The notes beneath the pieces were generated by a model. It did no database searches and was not told the origin of the DNA. It saw only the letters and a list, made by a program, of their open reading frames with translations. The position numbers and the translations under genes were made by a program. From Gordonia tangerina (GTDB taxonomy: Bacteria; Actinomycetota; Actinomycetes; Mycobacteriales; Mycobacteriaceae), in assembly GCF_021556435.1 (NCBI RefSeq), contig NZ_JAKGCU010000023.1, positions 1-64,000 on the forward strand: a DNA stretch of 64,000 nt. The letters are read 5' to 3'. This document shows, in pieces, positions 17,005 through 25,871 of this stretch (its first letter is position 1; every line of letters starts with the position of its first letter).

Positions 17005-18210
17005 CTATCGCAGGGAGTTCGCTCGGCCGGATCGGCCACCGACCTCGCCGACGATGCTGGCAGCCTTGTCGAGGCACTCCTGCCATTCGTGGTGCGGGTC
17101 GGAATCGATGGTGATGCCACCGCCGACACCGAGAGCGGCCGATCCGTCGGGGGTCACCGTGACGGTCCGGATGGCGACATTGAGATCGAGCGCGTGGCCC
17201 GGCCCGGCCATTCCGACTGCGCCGCAATACACGCCACGCGCCTGTTGCTCCCAGTCGGCGATCAACTCCATCGCGCGCAACTTGGGCGTACCGGTGACCG
17301 ACGCCGGTGGGAAGGTAGCCCGCAGCAACTCGGTGTTGCCCACCCCGGGATCGACCAGCGCCTCCACCCGCGAGACCAGATGCCACACCCCGGGCGCGGC
17401 GACCACCGACAGCAGATCGGCGACACGCACCGATCCGGTACGCGCGAGCCGGCCCAGGTCGTTGCGGACGAGGTCGACGATCATGACGTTCTCGGCGACG
17501 TCCTTGGCTGAGTCGGCCAGTGAGCTCGGGTCGGCAGAGGCTGCCCGAGTGCCCTTGATGGGTGCCGACGAGACGAGGTTGCCGGTCCGGCGCAGGAACG
17601 ACTCGGGTGAAAAGCTTGCCACCGTCCCCCACGTTCCTTGTAGGAAAGCGGCTTTCGCGGGAAGAGTGGCGGCCGTGATGTCGCCGAAGAACTCGAGTGG
17701 TTCGCCGGTGACGACGCCCGTGAAGTGGGTGCACACGCAGGCCTGGTAGACCTCACCGGCGCGGATCGCCTCGAGACAGGCATCGATGGCGGCCAGATGG
17801 GGTTCGCGTGCCGGTGGTTGCCACCGCGCCGACCAGGCCGCGGTGGCATTTTCTGGGTCGGCATTGGTCGGGCCGGAGTCCAGCGCGTTCGCGATCCACG
17901 ACGCGCACGCCGCTCCGTCGACGTGCTGGTGGGTCCAGCGGCCCTCGCGCAACACCAGGATCTCGTCGGTCATCCCACCCACGGCCGGTGGCAGCGGCGA
18001 CTCGGTGGCGCGTACCGGAAAGCCGAGATAGCCGAGCCAGAAACGGTCCGGGTCATCGGGCGGGGCGAATCCCGGTCGCAGTCGGATCGACGGTGCGATG
18101 ACCGCGTCGGCATCCCACCAGTCGCCGACGAGCGCGGCCGGTGGTGGCATTCCGGCCGCGGCCGTATGTGCGTGCAGCGCACGCAGAACATCGAGCGCCG
18201 GGGTGGTCAC
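17005..18210 (-). CDS. pabB: Aminodeoxychorismate synthase component I
   Basis: PabB makes 4-amino-4-deoxychorismate from chorismate and ammonia for p-aminobenzoate and folate. The 401-residue protein has the chorismate-binding block in order: VYQACVCTHF, SFSPESFLRR, APIKGTRAA (the PIKGT lysine of PabB), ENVMIVDLVRNDLGR, FPPASVTGTPK and GVGGGITIDSDP. The N-terminal lobe is short. Its GTG overlaps the metG stop by four bases (GTGA), as expected for coupled genes; the same pabB-metG neighbourhood occurs in M. tuberculosis (Rv1005c/Rv1007c). Confidence 0.93.
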   Translation of the reverse strand: MTTPALDVLRALHAHTAAAGMPPPAALVGDWWDADAVIAPSIRLRPGFAPPDDPDRFWLGYLGFPVRATESPLPPAVGGMTDEILVLREGRWTHQHVDGAACASWIANALDSGPTNADPENATAAWSARWQPPAREPHLAAIDACLEAIRAGEVYQACVCTHFTGVVTGEPLEFFGDITAATLPAKAAFLQGTWGTVASFSPESFLRRTGNLVSSAPIKGTRAASADPSSLADSAKDVAENVMIVDLVRNDLGRLARTGSVRVADLLSVVAAPGVWHLVSRVEALVDPGVGNTELLRATFPPASVTGTPKLRAMELIADWEQQARGVYCGAVGMAGPGHALDLNVAIRTVTVTPDGSAALGVGGGITIDSDPHHEWQECLDKAASIVGEVGGRSGRANSLR

Positions 18211-19784
18211 GCCTCGTGACGCGGGAAGATCGGCGCCGGCTTGGGCAGAGCGGTACCGGCGACGAGATGGTCGTCGACCGCGCTGAACTGTCGTTCGTCG
18301 TCAGCAACCGCGAGCAGATCGAGCATGCGACCGGTGGAGGCGGGCATCACCGGCTGGGCCAGCAGGGCCACCACGCGAACCACCTCGGCGCAGACGTAGA
18401 GCACGGTCGCCGTGCGCTCGAGGTCGGTCTTCGCGAGCTTCCACGGCTCGTTGGCGGAGATGTAGCGGTTGGTCTCGGCCAGTACCGACCACAGGGCCTC
18501 GATGCCGAGGTGGATGGCCTGTGCGTCGAAGTGATCGCGGACCCGGGGGAGGAGTTGCGCGACCCGGTCCAGCAGCGCCGCATCCTCGTCGGTGCGGGGA
18601 CCGGCCGCAGGCACTGCACCGTCGAAGTACTTGCCGATCATCGACAGCGTGCGTTGGGCGAGATTGCCGAACTCGTTGGCGAGATCGGCGTTGATCCGAC
18701 TGATGATGGCCTCGGTGGAGTACGAACCGTCCTGCCCGTAGGAGAACTCACGCAGGAAGAAGTACCGGACCGGATCGAGGCCGAACTCGTCGATCAGCAC
18801 ATCCGGGTCGACGACGTTGCCGACCGACTTGCTCATCTTCTCCCCGCGATTGAACAGGAAGCCGTGGGCGAACACCCGTCTGGGCAGATCGATACCTGCG
18901 CTCATCAGGAATGCCGGCCAGTAGACGCAATGGAACCGGATGATGTCCTTGCCGATGACGTGCAGATCGGCGGGCCAGTACCGGTCGAATGCGGCCTCGT
19001 CGTCGGGGAATCCGACACCGGTCAGATAGTTGGTGAGCGCATCGACCCACACATACATCACGTGCTCGGGATGACCGGGGACCGGAACACCCCAGTCGAA
19101 AGTGGTGCGGGAGATGGACAGATCGGTGAGACCGCCCTTGATGAAACTCACGATCTCGTTGCGGCGGGCCTCGGGCCCGAGGAATTCCGGGTTGGTCGCG
19201 AACAGGTCGAGCAACTTGTCCTGATATGCCGAGAGCCGGAAGAAATAGGTCTGTTCCTCGGTCCAGGTCAGGACGTGCCCATTGTCGGTGGCGACCCGGC
19301 TGCCGTCCGTGGCGATCGTCGTGTCCGCGTCGCTGTAGAACAGTTCGTCGCGGACGTCGTACCAGCCGGAGTACGTGTCGAGATAGATGTCGCCCGCGTC
19401 GGTCATCCGCTGCCAGATGGCTTCCGATGCGCGTTTGTGGTCGGCGTCGCTGGTCCGGATGAAGCGGTCGAAGCTCGACCCGAGCCGCTCCTGCAGGGCC
19501 TGGAACCGGTCTGAGTTGCGGTCGGCGAGCTCCGCGGTGGCGATGCCTTCGGCTGCCGCTGTCTGCTGCATCTTCTGGCCGTGCACGTCGGTGCCGGTGA
19601 GGAAGCGGACGTCATAGCCGTCGAGACGCTTGAATCGGGCGAGGGCGTCGGCCGAGATGTACTCGTAGGCGTGGCCGATGTGCGGGACGCCGTTCGGATA
19701 GGCGATGGCCGTGGTGATGTAGTACGGCCGGCCGGCGCCATATGAGGCGTGATCAGCGGATTCGGTGCGGGTCGAGTCGGTCAT
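18207..19784 (-). CDS. metG: Methionyl-tRNA synthetase
   Basis: The enzyme charges tRNA-Met. It is 525 residues and starts MTDSTRTESA. Class I motifs are present: AYPNGVPHIGHAYEY (HIGH at residues 35-38) and GEKMSKSVGNVV (KMSKS). It lacks the four-cysteine zinc knuckle (LTGTDVHGQKMQQTA follows directly), so it belongs to the short, zinc-less actinobacterial type without a C-terminal tRNA-binding domain. The start was chosen at 19784 rather than the open frame to 19865, since the extra residues are not conserved. Confidence 0.96.
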   Translation of the reverse strand: MTDSTRTESADHASYGAGRPYYITTAIAYPNGVPHIGHAYEYISADALARFKRLDGYDVRFLTGTDVHGQKMQQTAAAEGIATAELADRNSDRFQALQERLGSSFDRFIRTSDADHKRASEAIWQRMTDAGDIYLDTYSGWYDVRDELFYSDADTTIATDGSRVATDNGHVLTWTEEQTYFFRLSAYQDKLLDLFATNPEFLGPEARRNEIVSFIKGGLTDLSISRTTFDWGVPVPGHPEHVMYVWVDALTNYLTGVGFPDDEAAFDRYWPADLHVIGKDIIRFHCVYWPAFLMSAGIDLPRRVFAHGFLFNRGEKMSKSVGNVVDPDVLIDEFGLDPVRYFFLREFSYGQDGSYSTEAIISRINADLANEFGNLAQRTLSMIGKYFDGAVPAAGPRTDEDAALLDRVAQLLPRVRDHFDAQAIHLGIEALWSVLAETNRYISANEPWKLAKTDLERTATVLYVCAEVVRVVALLAQPVMPASTGRMLDLLAVADDERQFSAVDDHLVAGTALPKPAPIFPRHEA

Positions 19785-19861
19785 GGTGTCGCCAAGGATA
19801 CTTGGTGGCCTGTCTCGCGCATCGCCCGTACCGCCATCGACGGATCCCGGTCGTCGCCTGC

Positions 19862-22216
19862 TCACTCGTTGCGACGGTACGGCTCGCAGCCCGGTGGGGC
19901 CTTCGGTGCGTCACGCTTGCGAAGTTCGGGTATCTCCTTGGTGACCGGATGTGCCTCGTGCAGGGAGAATTTCTCGCCGTGATGGGCGAGGTCGATCGAG
20001 GGGCCTGACAGCAGCCGATAGGTGGCACTGTCGCGATCCATCGCGACGACGATCTTCGAGTCGCCGACCGCCATCCGGAACGACAGGTAGGTGAGACGAC
20101 TCGGCAACCGCGGCGCGAAGGTGATCTGGCCGCCGAAGTCACGCATCCCGCCGAACCCCGCGACGCAGTCGGTCCACGCGCCGGCCAGCGCTGCGATGTG
20201 CAACCCGCTCGACACGTTGTTGTGCAGATCGTGCAGGTCGGTGAACACCGACTCGCACATCAGGTCGTAGGACAGGTCGAGGTAGCCGACTTCGGCGGCG
20301 ACCACCGCCTCACAGCACGCCGACAACGACGAGTCCCGCACGGTCAACGGATAGTAATAGTCGAAGTTGCGCAGCTTCTGTTCCGGGGTGAACGCCGCCC
20401 CGAACATGTACATGGCGAACACCAGGTCGGCCTGCTTGACAACCTGTTTGCGGTAGAGGTCGTAGTACGGGTAGTTCAACAGCAGCGGGTAACGCCCCAC
20501 CGACGACTCGAAATCCCATGCGCCGAGCAGTGTGAATGATTCGCACTGTTGATGGACGCCGAGGGCGTCGTCGAACGGGATCGACATGTCGTCGGCACAG
20601 GACTCCCAGTGGGCGGCCTCGGCGTCGGTCACCCCGTATTCGCGCGCCAGGTCGGGTCGTCGGTGCACAGCGGCCACCGCATCCCGAAGATTCTGCTGCG
20701 CAGCCAGATTGGTGAACACATTGTTGTTGACCACCGCGGTGTACTCATCCGGGCCGGTCACGCCGTCGATACGAAACTTGCCGTTCACGTCGTGGTGTCC
20801 CAGACCCGCGAACAGCCGGGCGGTCTCCACGAGCAGTTCGACGCCGCACTCGGTCTCGAACTGCTCGTCGTCGGTGGCGCGCAGATACCGGGCCGTCGCG
20901 TTGGCGATGTCGGCGCTCACGTGCACGCCTGCCGTGCCCGCCGGCCAGTACCCCGAGCACTCGTCGCCGTTGATTGATCGCCATGGGAACATGGCACCAC
21001 GTTGTCCCAGTTCGGCCGCGCGACTCTTGGCCTTGTCCATTGTGGAGTGCCGCCAACGCAGCTCCTCGCCGGCCGCGGCGGGCACCGTGTAGGTGAGCAT
21101 CGGCAAAATGAAACTCTCGGTGTCCCAGAAGGTGTGGCCGTCGTAGCCGGGACCGGTCAGGCCCTTCGCCGGGATCGAACGGGACTGGCCGCGCGCACCG
21201 GCCTGCAGCACGTGGAACAGCGCGAAACGCACCGCCTGCTGCAGTTCGGGATCGCCGTCGAGTTCCACGTCGGCGTCGCGCCAGAAGTCCTCCAGATACT
21301 CGATCTGGTCGGCTTTGAGTGCCTCCCAACCGGTTTCCATCGCCATCGCCAGGGCGGCGTCGACCTGCGCGCGCAGGGCCGGTACCGATCTGCGCGCCGA
21401 CCAGCCGTAACCCATGTACTTGGTCAGCGACAGCTTGGTGCCCTGCGGGACGTTCGCCGCCACGGTCAGGCGGGCCAGGTCGTCGTCTGCGCGGATGAAG
21501 GCGTCGGCGCGGTCGGGGAACTCGATCTCGTGATCCATTCCGGCCGCGATGTGCAGACCCGACTGCTTGGTGTGGTGAACCAGCATGCCCCAGTAGTTGC
21601 GGCACGCCGAGAGGTCGGAGACCAGCGGGGCCTCGAGCGCGGCCGCGAGCCGGGGATCGTTGCCCGGCGCCGGCACCGGCTCGTTGGCGAGCAGGTCCGA
21701 CTGCAGCACCAGCTTCATGTCCTCGTCGATCGGCTCCACCTCATAGTGGATGGCAGCGATGGTGCGCTTGGTGAAGGAGACGAGCCGTTCGGAGCGGATG
21801 CGGACCGTGCGGCCGGTCGGCGAGGTCCACAGGGTGTGCCTGCGCAGTGTGCCCGTGCGGAAATCCAGCGTTCGTTCGTGTTCGACGGTGCGGCCGTAGC
21901 GCAGATCCATCGGCTCGTCCTCCACGAGCAACCGGATGATCTTGCCATCGGTCACGTTCACCACGGTCTGCCCGGATTCCGGGTAGCCGTAGCCGCTTTC
22001 GGCATAGGGCAGTCCGCGCAGCTCGTAGAAACCGTTCAGATAGGTCCCCGGGTGGTCGATCGGCTCGCCCTCTTCGAACGTGCCTCGTAAACCGATGTGG
22101 CCGTTGGACAGTGCGAACAGCGTCTCGGTGCGACCCAGCATGTCGACGTCGACGCCACGCCAGCGCAGCTGCCACGGGTGGACGTCGAACCCGTGTTCCA
22201 TGGCGCCCGGGCTCAC
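19862..22216 (-). CDS. Glycoside hydrolase family 65 (maltose/trehalose/kojibiose phosphorylase type)
   Basis: The 784-residue product has the GH65 layout: an N-terminal beta-sandwich (GHIGLRGTFEEGEPIDHPGTYLNGFYE), then the (alpha/alpha)6 barrel with GYDGHTFWDTESFILPML and the catalytic acid E491 in GVTGPDEYTAVVNNN. GH65 phosphorylases cleave an alpha-glucoside with phosphate and release beta-glucose-1-phosphate. The next-door beta-phosphoglucomutase-like gene overlaps its GTG by four bases and would convert that product to glucose-6-phosphate. The same pair exists as Rv3400-Rv3401. The disaccharide substrate is not fixed by the motifs. An in-frame ATG at 22201 is an alternative start. Confidence 0.92.
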   Translation of the reverse strand: MSPGAMEHGFDVHPWQLRWRGVDVDMLGRTETLFALSNGHIGLRGTFEEGEPIDHPGTYLNGFYELRGLPYAESGYGYPESGQTVVNVTDGKIIRLLVEDEPMDLRYGRTVEHERTLDFRTGTLRRHTLWTSPTGRTVRIRSERLVSFTKRTIAAIHYEVEPIDEDMKLVLQSDLLANEPVPAPGNDPRLAAALEAPLVSDLSACRNYWGMLVHHTKQSGLHIAAGMDHEIEFPDRADAFIRADDDLARLTVAANVPQGTKLSLTKYMGYGWSARRSVPALRAQVDAALAMAMETGWEALKADQIEYLEDFWRDADVELDGDPELQQAVRFALFHVLQAGARGQSRSIPAKGLTGPGYDGHTFWDTESFILPMLTYTVPAAAGEELRWRHSTMDKAKSRAAELGQRGAMFPWRSINGDECSGYWPAGTAGVHVSADIANATARYLRATDDEQFETECGVELLVETARLFAGLGHHDVNGKFRIDGVTGPDEYTAVVNNNVFTNLAAQQNLRDAVAAVHRRPDLAREYGVTDAEAAHWESCADDMSIPFDDALGVHQQCESFTLLGAWDFESSVGRYPLLLNYPYYDLYRKQVVKQADLVFAMYMFGAAFTPEQKLRNFDYYYPLTVRDSSLSACCEAVVAAEVGYLDLSYDLMCESVFTDLHDLHNNVSSGLHIAALAGAWTDCVAGFGGMRDFGGQITFAPRLPSRLTYLSFRMAVGDSKIVVAMDRDSATYRLLSGPSIDLAHHGEKFSLHEAHPVTKEIPELRKRDAPKAPPGCEPYRRNE

Positions 22217-22923
22217 GCGGAGACCAACTCGTCGAGATCGGTCACGACCCGGTCGGCACCTGCCGTGCGCATCGCTGCGGCTTGTCCGCCGCCGACCCGG
22301 TCGATCGCGACGACATAGCCGAACTTTCCGGCCACGGCCGCCTGCACACCGGAGATCGCATCCTCGAACACCACGGCCTCATCGGGGGTCACCCCCATGA
22401 GTTCGGCGCCGAGCAGGAAGGAATCGGGCGCCGGCTTACCGCGCAGTCCGCGCGACACGATGTCGAGGCCGTCCACCCTCACCTCCACGAACTTCGTCAG
22501 GTCGGCCGCATCCAACACAGCTGCTCCGTTCTTCGACGACGTCACCACGGCGATCCGCAGGCCGGCGGTCCGGGCTGCTTCGAGGTATCGCACCGACCCA
22601 GGGTAGGGATCGACACCGTTGGTCTCCAGGGTCGACACGAACATCGCGTTCTTGCCGTTCCCGATCGCGGCGACGGTGTCGTCATCGACGTCGTCGATCC
22701 CGCGCGACCGCAGGAATGCGCGCACACCGTCGTCGCGCGGTCGGCCGTCGACGTGGTCGAGGTAGTCCTGCTCGGTGAACGGTTCGAAGTTCTCGGGATC
22801 CCGTTCGGAGAGGAAGGCATCGAACGCCTGCTTCCATGCGTCGCGATGTAGGACGGCTGTGGACGTCAGCACACCGTCGAGATCGAACAGTGCGACCGAG
22901 GTGCTTTCTGGCAAACCCAACAC
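22213..22923 (-). CDS. HAD hydrolase, beta-phosphoglucomutase-like
   Basis: A 236-residue HAD subfamily I protein. Motif I is ALFDLDGVLTST with nucleophile D14 and acid/base D16, motif II is VVTSSKNGAAVL, the conserved lysine lies in LRGKPAPDSFLLG and motif IV is AVVFEDAISGVQAA. The alpha-helical cap between motifs I and II fits beta-phosphoglucomutase. Coupling with the GH65 gene supports conversion of beta-glucose-1-phosphate to glucose-6-phosphate. Its start (ATG 22923) heads a same-strand run through GH65 and possibly metG and pabB. Confidence 0.9.
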   Translation of the reverse strand: MLGLPESTSVALFDLDGVLTSTAVLHRDAWKQAFDAFLSERDPENFEPFTEQDYLDHVDGRPRDDGVRAFLRSRGIDDVDDDTVAAIGNGKNAMFVSTLETNGVDPYPGSVRYLEAARTAGLRIAVVTSSKNGAAVLDAADLTKFVEVRVDGLDIVSRGLRGKPAPDSFLLGAELMGVTPDEAVVFEDAISGVQAAVAGKFGYVVAIDRVGGGQAAAMRTAGADRVVTDLDELVSA

Positions 22924-23003
22924 CCCACGAACGCTACCTGTCCGAGCGGGTGCTGGCGCGCTGTGCGCGGGTATTCGGACTCAGCGCACGTGCGGGCCGT
23001 GAC

Positions 23004-23705
23004 TCAGGCGGAGGAGGCGGCGGTGTCGGAATCGATGTCGTCCCAGAAACCGATCGACTCCAACCGCTGCACCAATCGGTCGCGCGCGGCGGCGAATTGG
23101 GTGTGGATCTCCTCGCGAATCGCTCGGGTGTCGCCCGATCGCAAGTAGTCGATCAGGCGGCGATGACTGGCGACCGCCTCGTGCCCCCACTCGGTATCGC
23201 GGGCGTAGAGGTCGTAGGGGTTGTATTTGCTGGCCGAGAACACGAACCACGCGAGTTTCTTGCTGTTGGCGGCCAGGTTCACCTGACGATGGAATGCGTA
23301 CTCCCGATTGAGTACCTGCGCGTCGTCACCGGTGTCCACCGCCAGTTCCAGCTGATCGACGATGGTCTGCATCTCGGCCAGATGCACCCCGAGTTCAGAG
23401 TTGTCGACGGCGTGGCAGGCCAACCGTGCGGAGAGTTCGGCCTGGATCCAGAAGATGTCGATGATGTCGCCGCGATTGAGCGGCTCGACGATGAATCCGC
23501 GATGTGGCGACGATCGGACCAGGCCCTCGCCGCGCAGGGTCACCAGCGCCTCGCGCACCGGCGTGACACTGCAGCCGAGCGTGGACGCGGTGTCATCGAG
23601 GCGGATGTACTCGCCGGGACGGAGGCTGCCGGTCATGATCCGGTTGCGCAGATGATCGGCCACCTCGTCGGTGAGCTGGGTGCGGCGTAGCGACACGCGA
23701 CTCAT
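23004..23705 (-). CDS. GntR-family regulator, FCD (FadR) subfamily
   Basis: A 233-residue regulator. The winged helix is LTDEVADHLRNRIMTGSLRPGEYIRLDDTASTLGCSVTPVREALVTLRGEGLV (residues ~11-63), and the FCD ligand domain contains the metal-binding acid/histidines in EYAFHRQVNLAAN and ASHRRLIDYLRSGD. It lies 80 bp upstream of the HAD gene on the same strand, so it may control the HAD-GH65 pair, or the DUF2236 gene behind it; the sequence does not decide. The start was chosen at 23705 (MSRVSLRRTQ), because the frame upstream is arginine-rich and unlike the family. Confidence 0.88.
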   Translation of the reverse strand: MSRVSLRRTQLTDEVADHLRNRIMTGSLRPGEYIRLDDTASTLGCSVTPVREALVTLRGEGLVRSSPHRGFIVEPLNRGDIIDIFWIQAELSARLACHAVDNSELGVHLAEMQTIVDQLELAVDTGDDAQVLNREYAFHRQVNLAANSKKLAWFVFSASKYNPYDLYARDTEWGHEAVASHRRLIDYLRSGDTRAIREEIHTQFAAARDRLVQRLESIGFWDDIDSDTAASSA

Positions 23706-23933
23706 GCCGTCTGCTGCCCGTCGCGGGAATCGTGATCCACGAACTTCTCTTTCACTCGTGATGCCGCCGTCGTGCATCGCCGTTGCGCCCGTCGTCGCCC
23801 GGCGACCACGGGTCCATCGACAACGGTACTTTTTCCGGCGCCCGAATGGGTGATCGAGTTCGGTGGGTCGTCGAGATCTGCTGGATCGATCGAGGACTGC
23901 CGGACATAGCGCCCTCTGCAGGGCCGCCCGGTG

Positions 23934-24848
23934 TCAGACCACCGACCAATCGTGTTTGATGCGAAGGCGCAGGTCGCGCATCAGCAGGCGGTTCCCGCCG
24001 AACCGGATCGGCTTCGGCAACGCGCGGTTGGTGGTGGAAACTGTCGCGAAGAGTCGGTTGAAACGTCGTTGGTCTCGCGCGCTCCACTCGAGTCCGAGTT
24101 GCTCGCGGAACAGCGGCGGAAGGGTCCCGATCGTCAGGAAGCGCAGCAGCGGGGCGAATGGGACCCGAAGCGCCGGACTGATCATCCGCAGGTCGATTAG
24201 ATCGTTGAGGAACCGTTTCGTCGTCTCGTCGATGGCGACGCGACCGCTGGCGACGTTCCAGTAGTGATCGAATTCGGTTCGGGTGGCCGGCCACATGTCG
24301 TCGGGCACCTGCAGCGTGGTCCCCAGAGTCTTGGCCGATTGGTAGAACTCCTCAGCGTCGGCCGGGCTCATGATCCCGTGCAGCAGTTGATGGGTGTCCT
24401 CGATCCCGACGAACAAGCATGCCGCGACCCACATCTGGAGTTCGCGATCGAATGCGTTGTATGCCACCGGGCTCTTCTCGTCCGAGCGGACGTGTCGATG
24501 GGCGGCATTGACCGCGTCCCGGAAGGCCGCTTTCTCCTCGTCGTCGCCGAGGATCGCCACCGACAGGTACTGCGCGGTGGTGCGCGCCCGTTTCCACGGA
24601 TGTTTCATCAGCGAACCGGACTCGACCTTGCTCTCCATCACGCCGTAGGCGACCTCGGGCCACCCGAGCTGCATGACCACATTGGCCGCTGCGCCGGCGA
24701 AGGCCCAGAAGTCGACCGCCTCCTGAATTCGTGCAGGCTTGCGACCGGTGGTCACCCGTTGCCTACGCGCGGGGATCGTGATCCGCGTCTGTGCGTTCGT
24801 CAACTCCGGTGTGGTGTCCGCCATGGACGCCAGATATCGCCCCGACAT
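23934..24848 (-). CDS. DUF2236 oxygenase MpaB-family protein
   Basis: The 304-residue protein belongs to the DUF2236 group (MpaB/latex-clearing-protein-like, heme-dependent oxygenases). Visible core: WAFAGAAANVVMQLGWPEVAYGV, the AAHRHVRSDEKSPVAYNAFDRELQMWVAACL stretch (residues ~134-164) with the conserved H/R and the Y-x-A-x-D-x-x-L-x-x-W pattern, and ending with LRLRIKHDWSVV. Function and substrate are unknown in most members. The ATG at 24848 was chosen with AGGGGG 9 bases upstream; the frame remains open to 25796, but that part runs antisense to phzF. A 22-bp palindrome stands 84 bp upstream. Confidence 0.8.
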   Translation of the reverse strand: MSGRYLASMADTTPELTNAQTRITIPARRQRVTTGRKPARIQEAVDFWAFAGAAANVVMQLGWPEVAYGVMESKVESGSLMKHPWKRARTTAQYLSVAILGDDEEKAAFRDAVNAAHRHVRSDEKSPVAYNAFDRELQMWVAACLFVGIEDTHQLLHGIMSPADAEEFYQSAKTLGTTLQVPDDMWPATRTEFDHYWNVASGRVAIDETTKRFLNDLIDLRMISPALRVPFAPLLRFLTIGTLPPLFREQLGLEWSARDQRRFNRLFATVSTTNRALPKPIRFGGNRLLMRDLRLRIKHDWSVV

Positions 24849-24931
24849 GATGTGGCCCCCTGTTCTGCATACCGCACAGTCACCCCGACCGTGACTGTGA
24901 TCTATGTCGCGTACCTGGCAGGTTATCCCAC

Positions 24932-24953
24932 CAGGTTTCATATATGAAACCTG
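24932..24953. promoter_or_regulatory. 22-bp perfect palindrome, candidate repressor operator
   Basis: The arm CAGGTTTCATA is followed at once by its exact reverse complement, giving 22 bp of unbroken dyad symmetry. It sits in the 177-bp gap between the divergent DUF2236 and PhzF genes, 84 bp from one start and 72 bp from the other. An extra half-like GAAACC occurs at 24954-24959 and again at 24961-24966. The length and AT-rich centre fit a TetR- or GntR-type operator. No TetR gene is adjacent. Confidence 0.6.
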
Positions 24954-25025
24954 AAACCGCGAAACCGGCCATCGGCGCTGGATAAAGAACTGGATGTGCG
25001 ATGGCCGGATCGTGAGGATGGAGCG

Positions 25026-25871
25026 ATGACGACTCGTCGCTTCGCTCAGGTGGATGTCTTCTCGACCGTGCCCGTCCGCGGCAACCCGGTCGCGGTCGTA
25101 CTCGATGCCGAGGGGATGACCGACGAGCAGATGGCCTCGTTCGCGCGCTGGACCAACCTCTCGGAGACGACGTTTGTGCTGCCGCCGAGCGATCCCGCCG
25201 CCGACTATCGTCTGCGCATCTTCACCCCATCCGGTGAACTTCCGTTCGCCGGGCATCCCACCCTCGGCTCGGCCCACGCGTGGCTGGAGGCCGGCGGCGT
25301 GCCGAGTGGTGACCGCATCGTGCAGGAATGCGGCGTCGGGCTGGTGTCCATCCGGTCGGAGCAGGGTCGACTGGCGTTCGTCGCCCCGCCCCGCATCCGC
25401 TCCGGACCCGTCGACGAGGCGACGGTGCGGTCGGTGGCTGATGCGCTCGGCCTCGACCCCGACGAGGTGATCGCGGCCGAATGGGTCTCCAACGGCCCCG
25501 ATTTCCTGGCATTGCTGTTGCCGTCCGGGGGCCGGGTGCTGGAGGTCAGACCCGACATGGCCGCGCTCGGCACACACGACGTGGGCCTGATCGGCCCGTA
25601 CTCGGGCGGTCTGCCCGACGAACCCGAGGTGCTGTTCGAGGTCCGCGCGTTCGTTCCCGGTAGCGGCATTCCCGAGGACCCGGTGACCGGGAGTCTGAAC
25701 GCGGGCCTGGCCGTCTGGTTGCGCCAGGCAGGCCGTGCGCCCGCCGGCTACGTCACCGCTCAGGGCACCGCGCTGGACCGGGCAGGGCGCGTTCACGTCT
25801 CCGACGACGGTACCGACATCTGGGTGGGCGGTGCGACCACCACGGTCATCGCTGGCACAGTGGTGCTGTGA
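25026..25871 (+). CDS. PhzF-family epimerase/isomerase
   Basis: A 281-residue PhzF-fold protein (diaminopimelate-epimerase-like). The family motifs are RFAQVDVFSTVPVRGNPVAVV at the N-terminus, the catalytic glutamate E47 in NLSETTFVL, PSGELPFAGHPTLGSAHAWL, and the second-half mate GSGIPEDPVTGSLNAGLAVWL. PhzF itself isomerises a phenazine precursor; most relatives have no known substrate, and no phenazine genes are nearby. The stop overlaps the tatD start (GTGA). Confidence 0.9.
   Translation: MTTRRFAQVDVFSTVPVRGNPVAVVLDAEGMTDEQMASFARWTNLSETTFVLPPSDPAADYRLRIFTPSGELPFAGHPTLGSAHAWLEAGGVPSGDRIVQECGVGLVSIRSEQGRLAFVAPPRIRSGPVDEATVRSVADALGLDPDEVIAAEWVSNGPDFLALLLPSGGRVLEVRPDMAALGTHDVGLIGPYSGGLPDEPEVLFEVRAFVPGSGIPEDPVTGSLNAGLAVWLRQAGRAPAGYVTAQGTALDRAGRVHVSDDGTDIWVGGATTTVIAGTVVL

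Noticed and set aside
18141..19514. 457-codon open frame on the plus strand
   Set aside because: It lies opposite metG, which has HIGH and KMSKS; the shadow has a composition typical of reversed high-GC genes.
21002..22090. 362-codon open frame on the plus strand
   Set aside because: Antisense to the GH65 gene, which shows the catalytic TGPDEY block.
24849..25796. N-terminal extension of the DUF2236 frame to 620 codons
   Set aside because: It runs antisense through phzF and the palindrome. An ATG with a good ribosome site at 24848 gives the normal family length.
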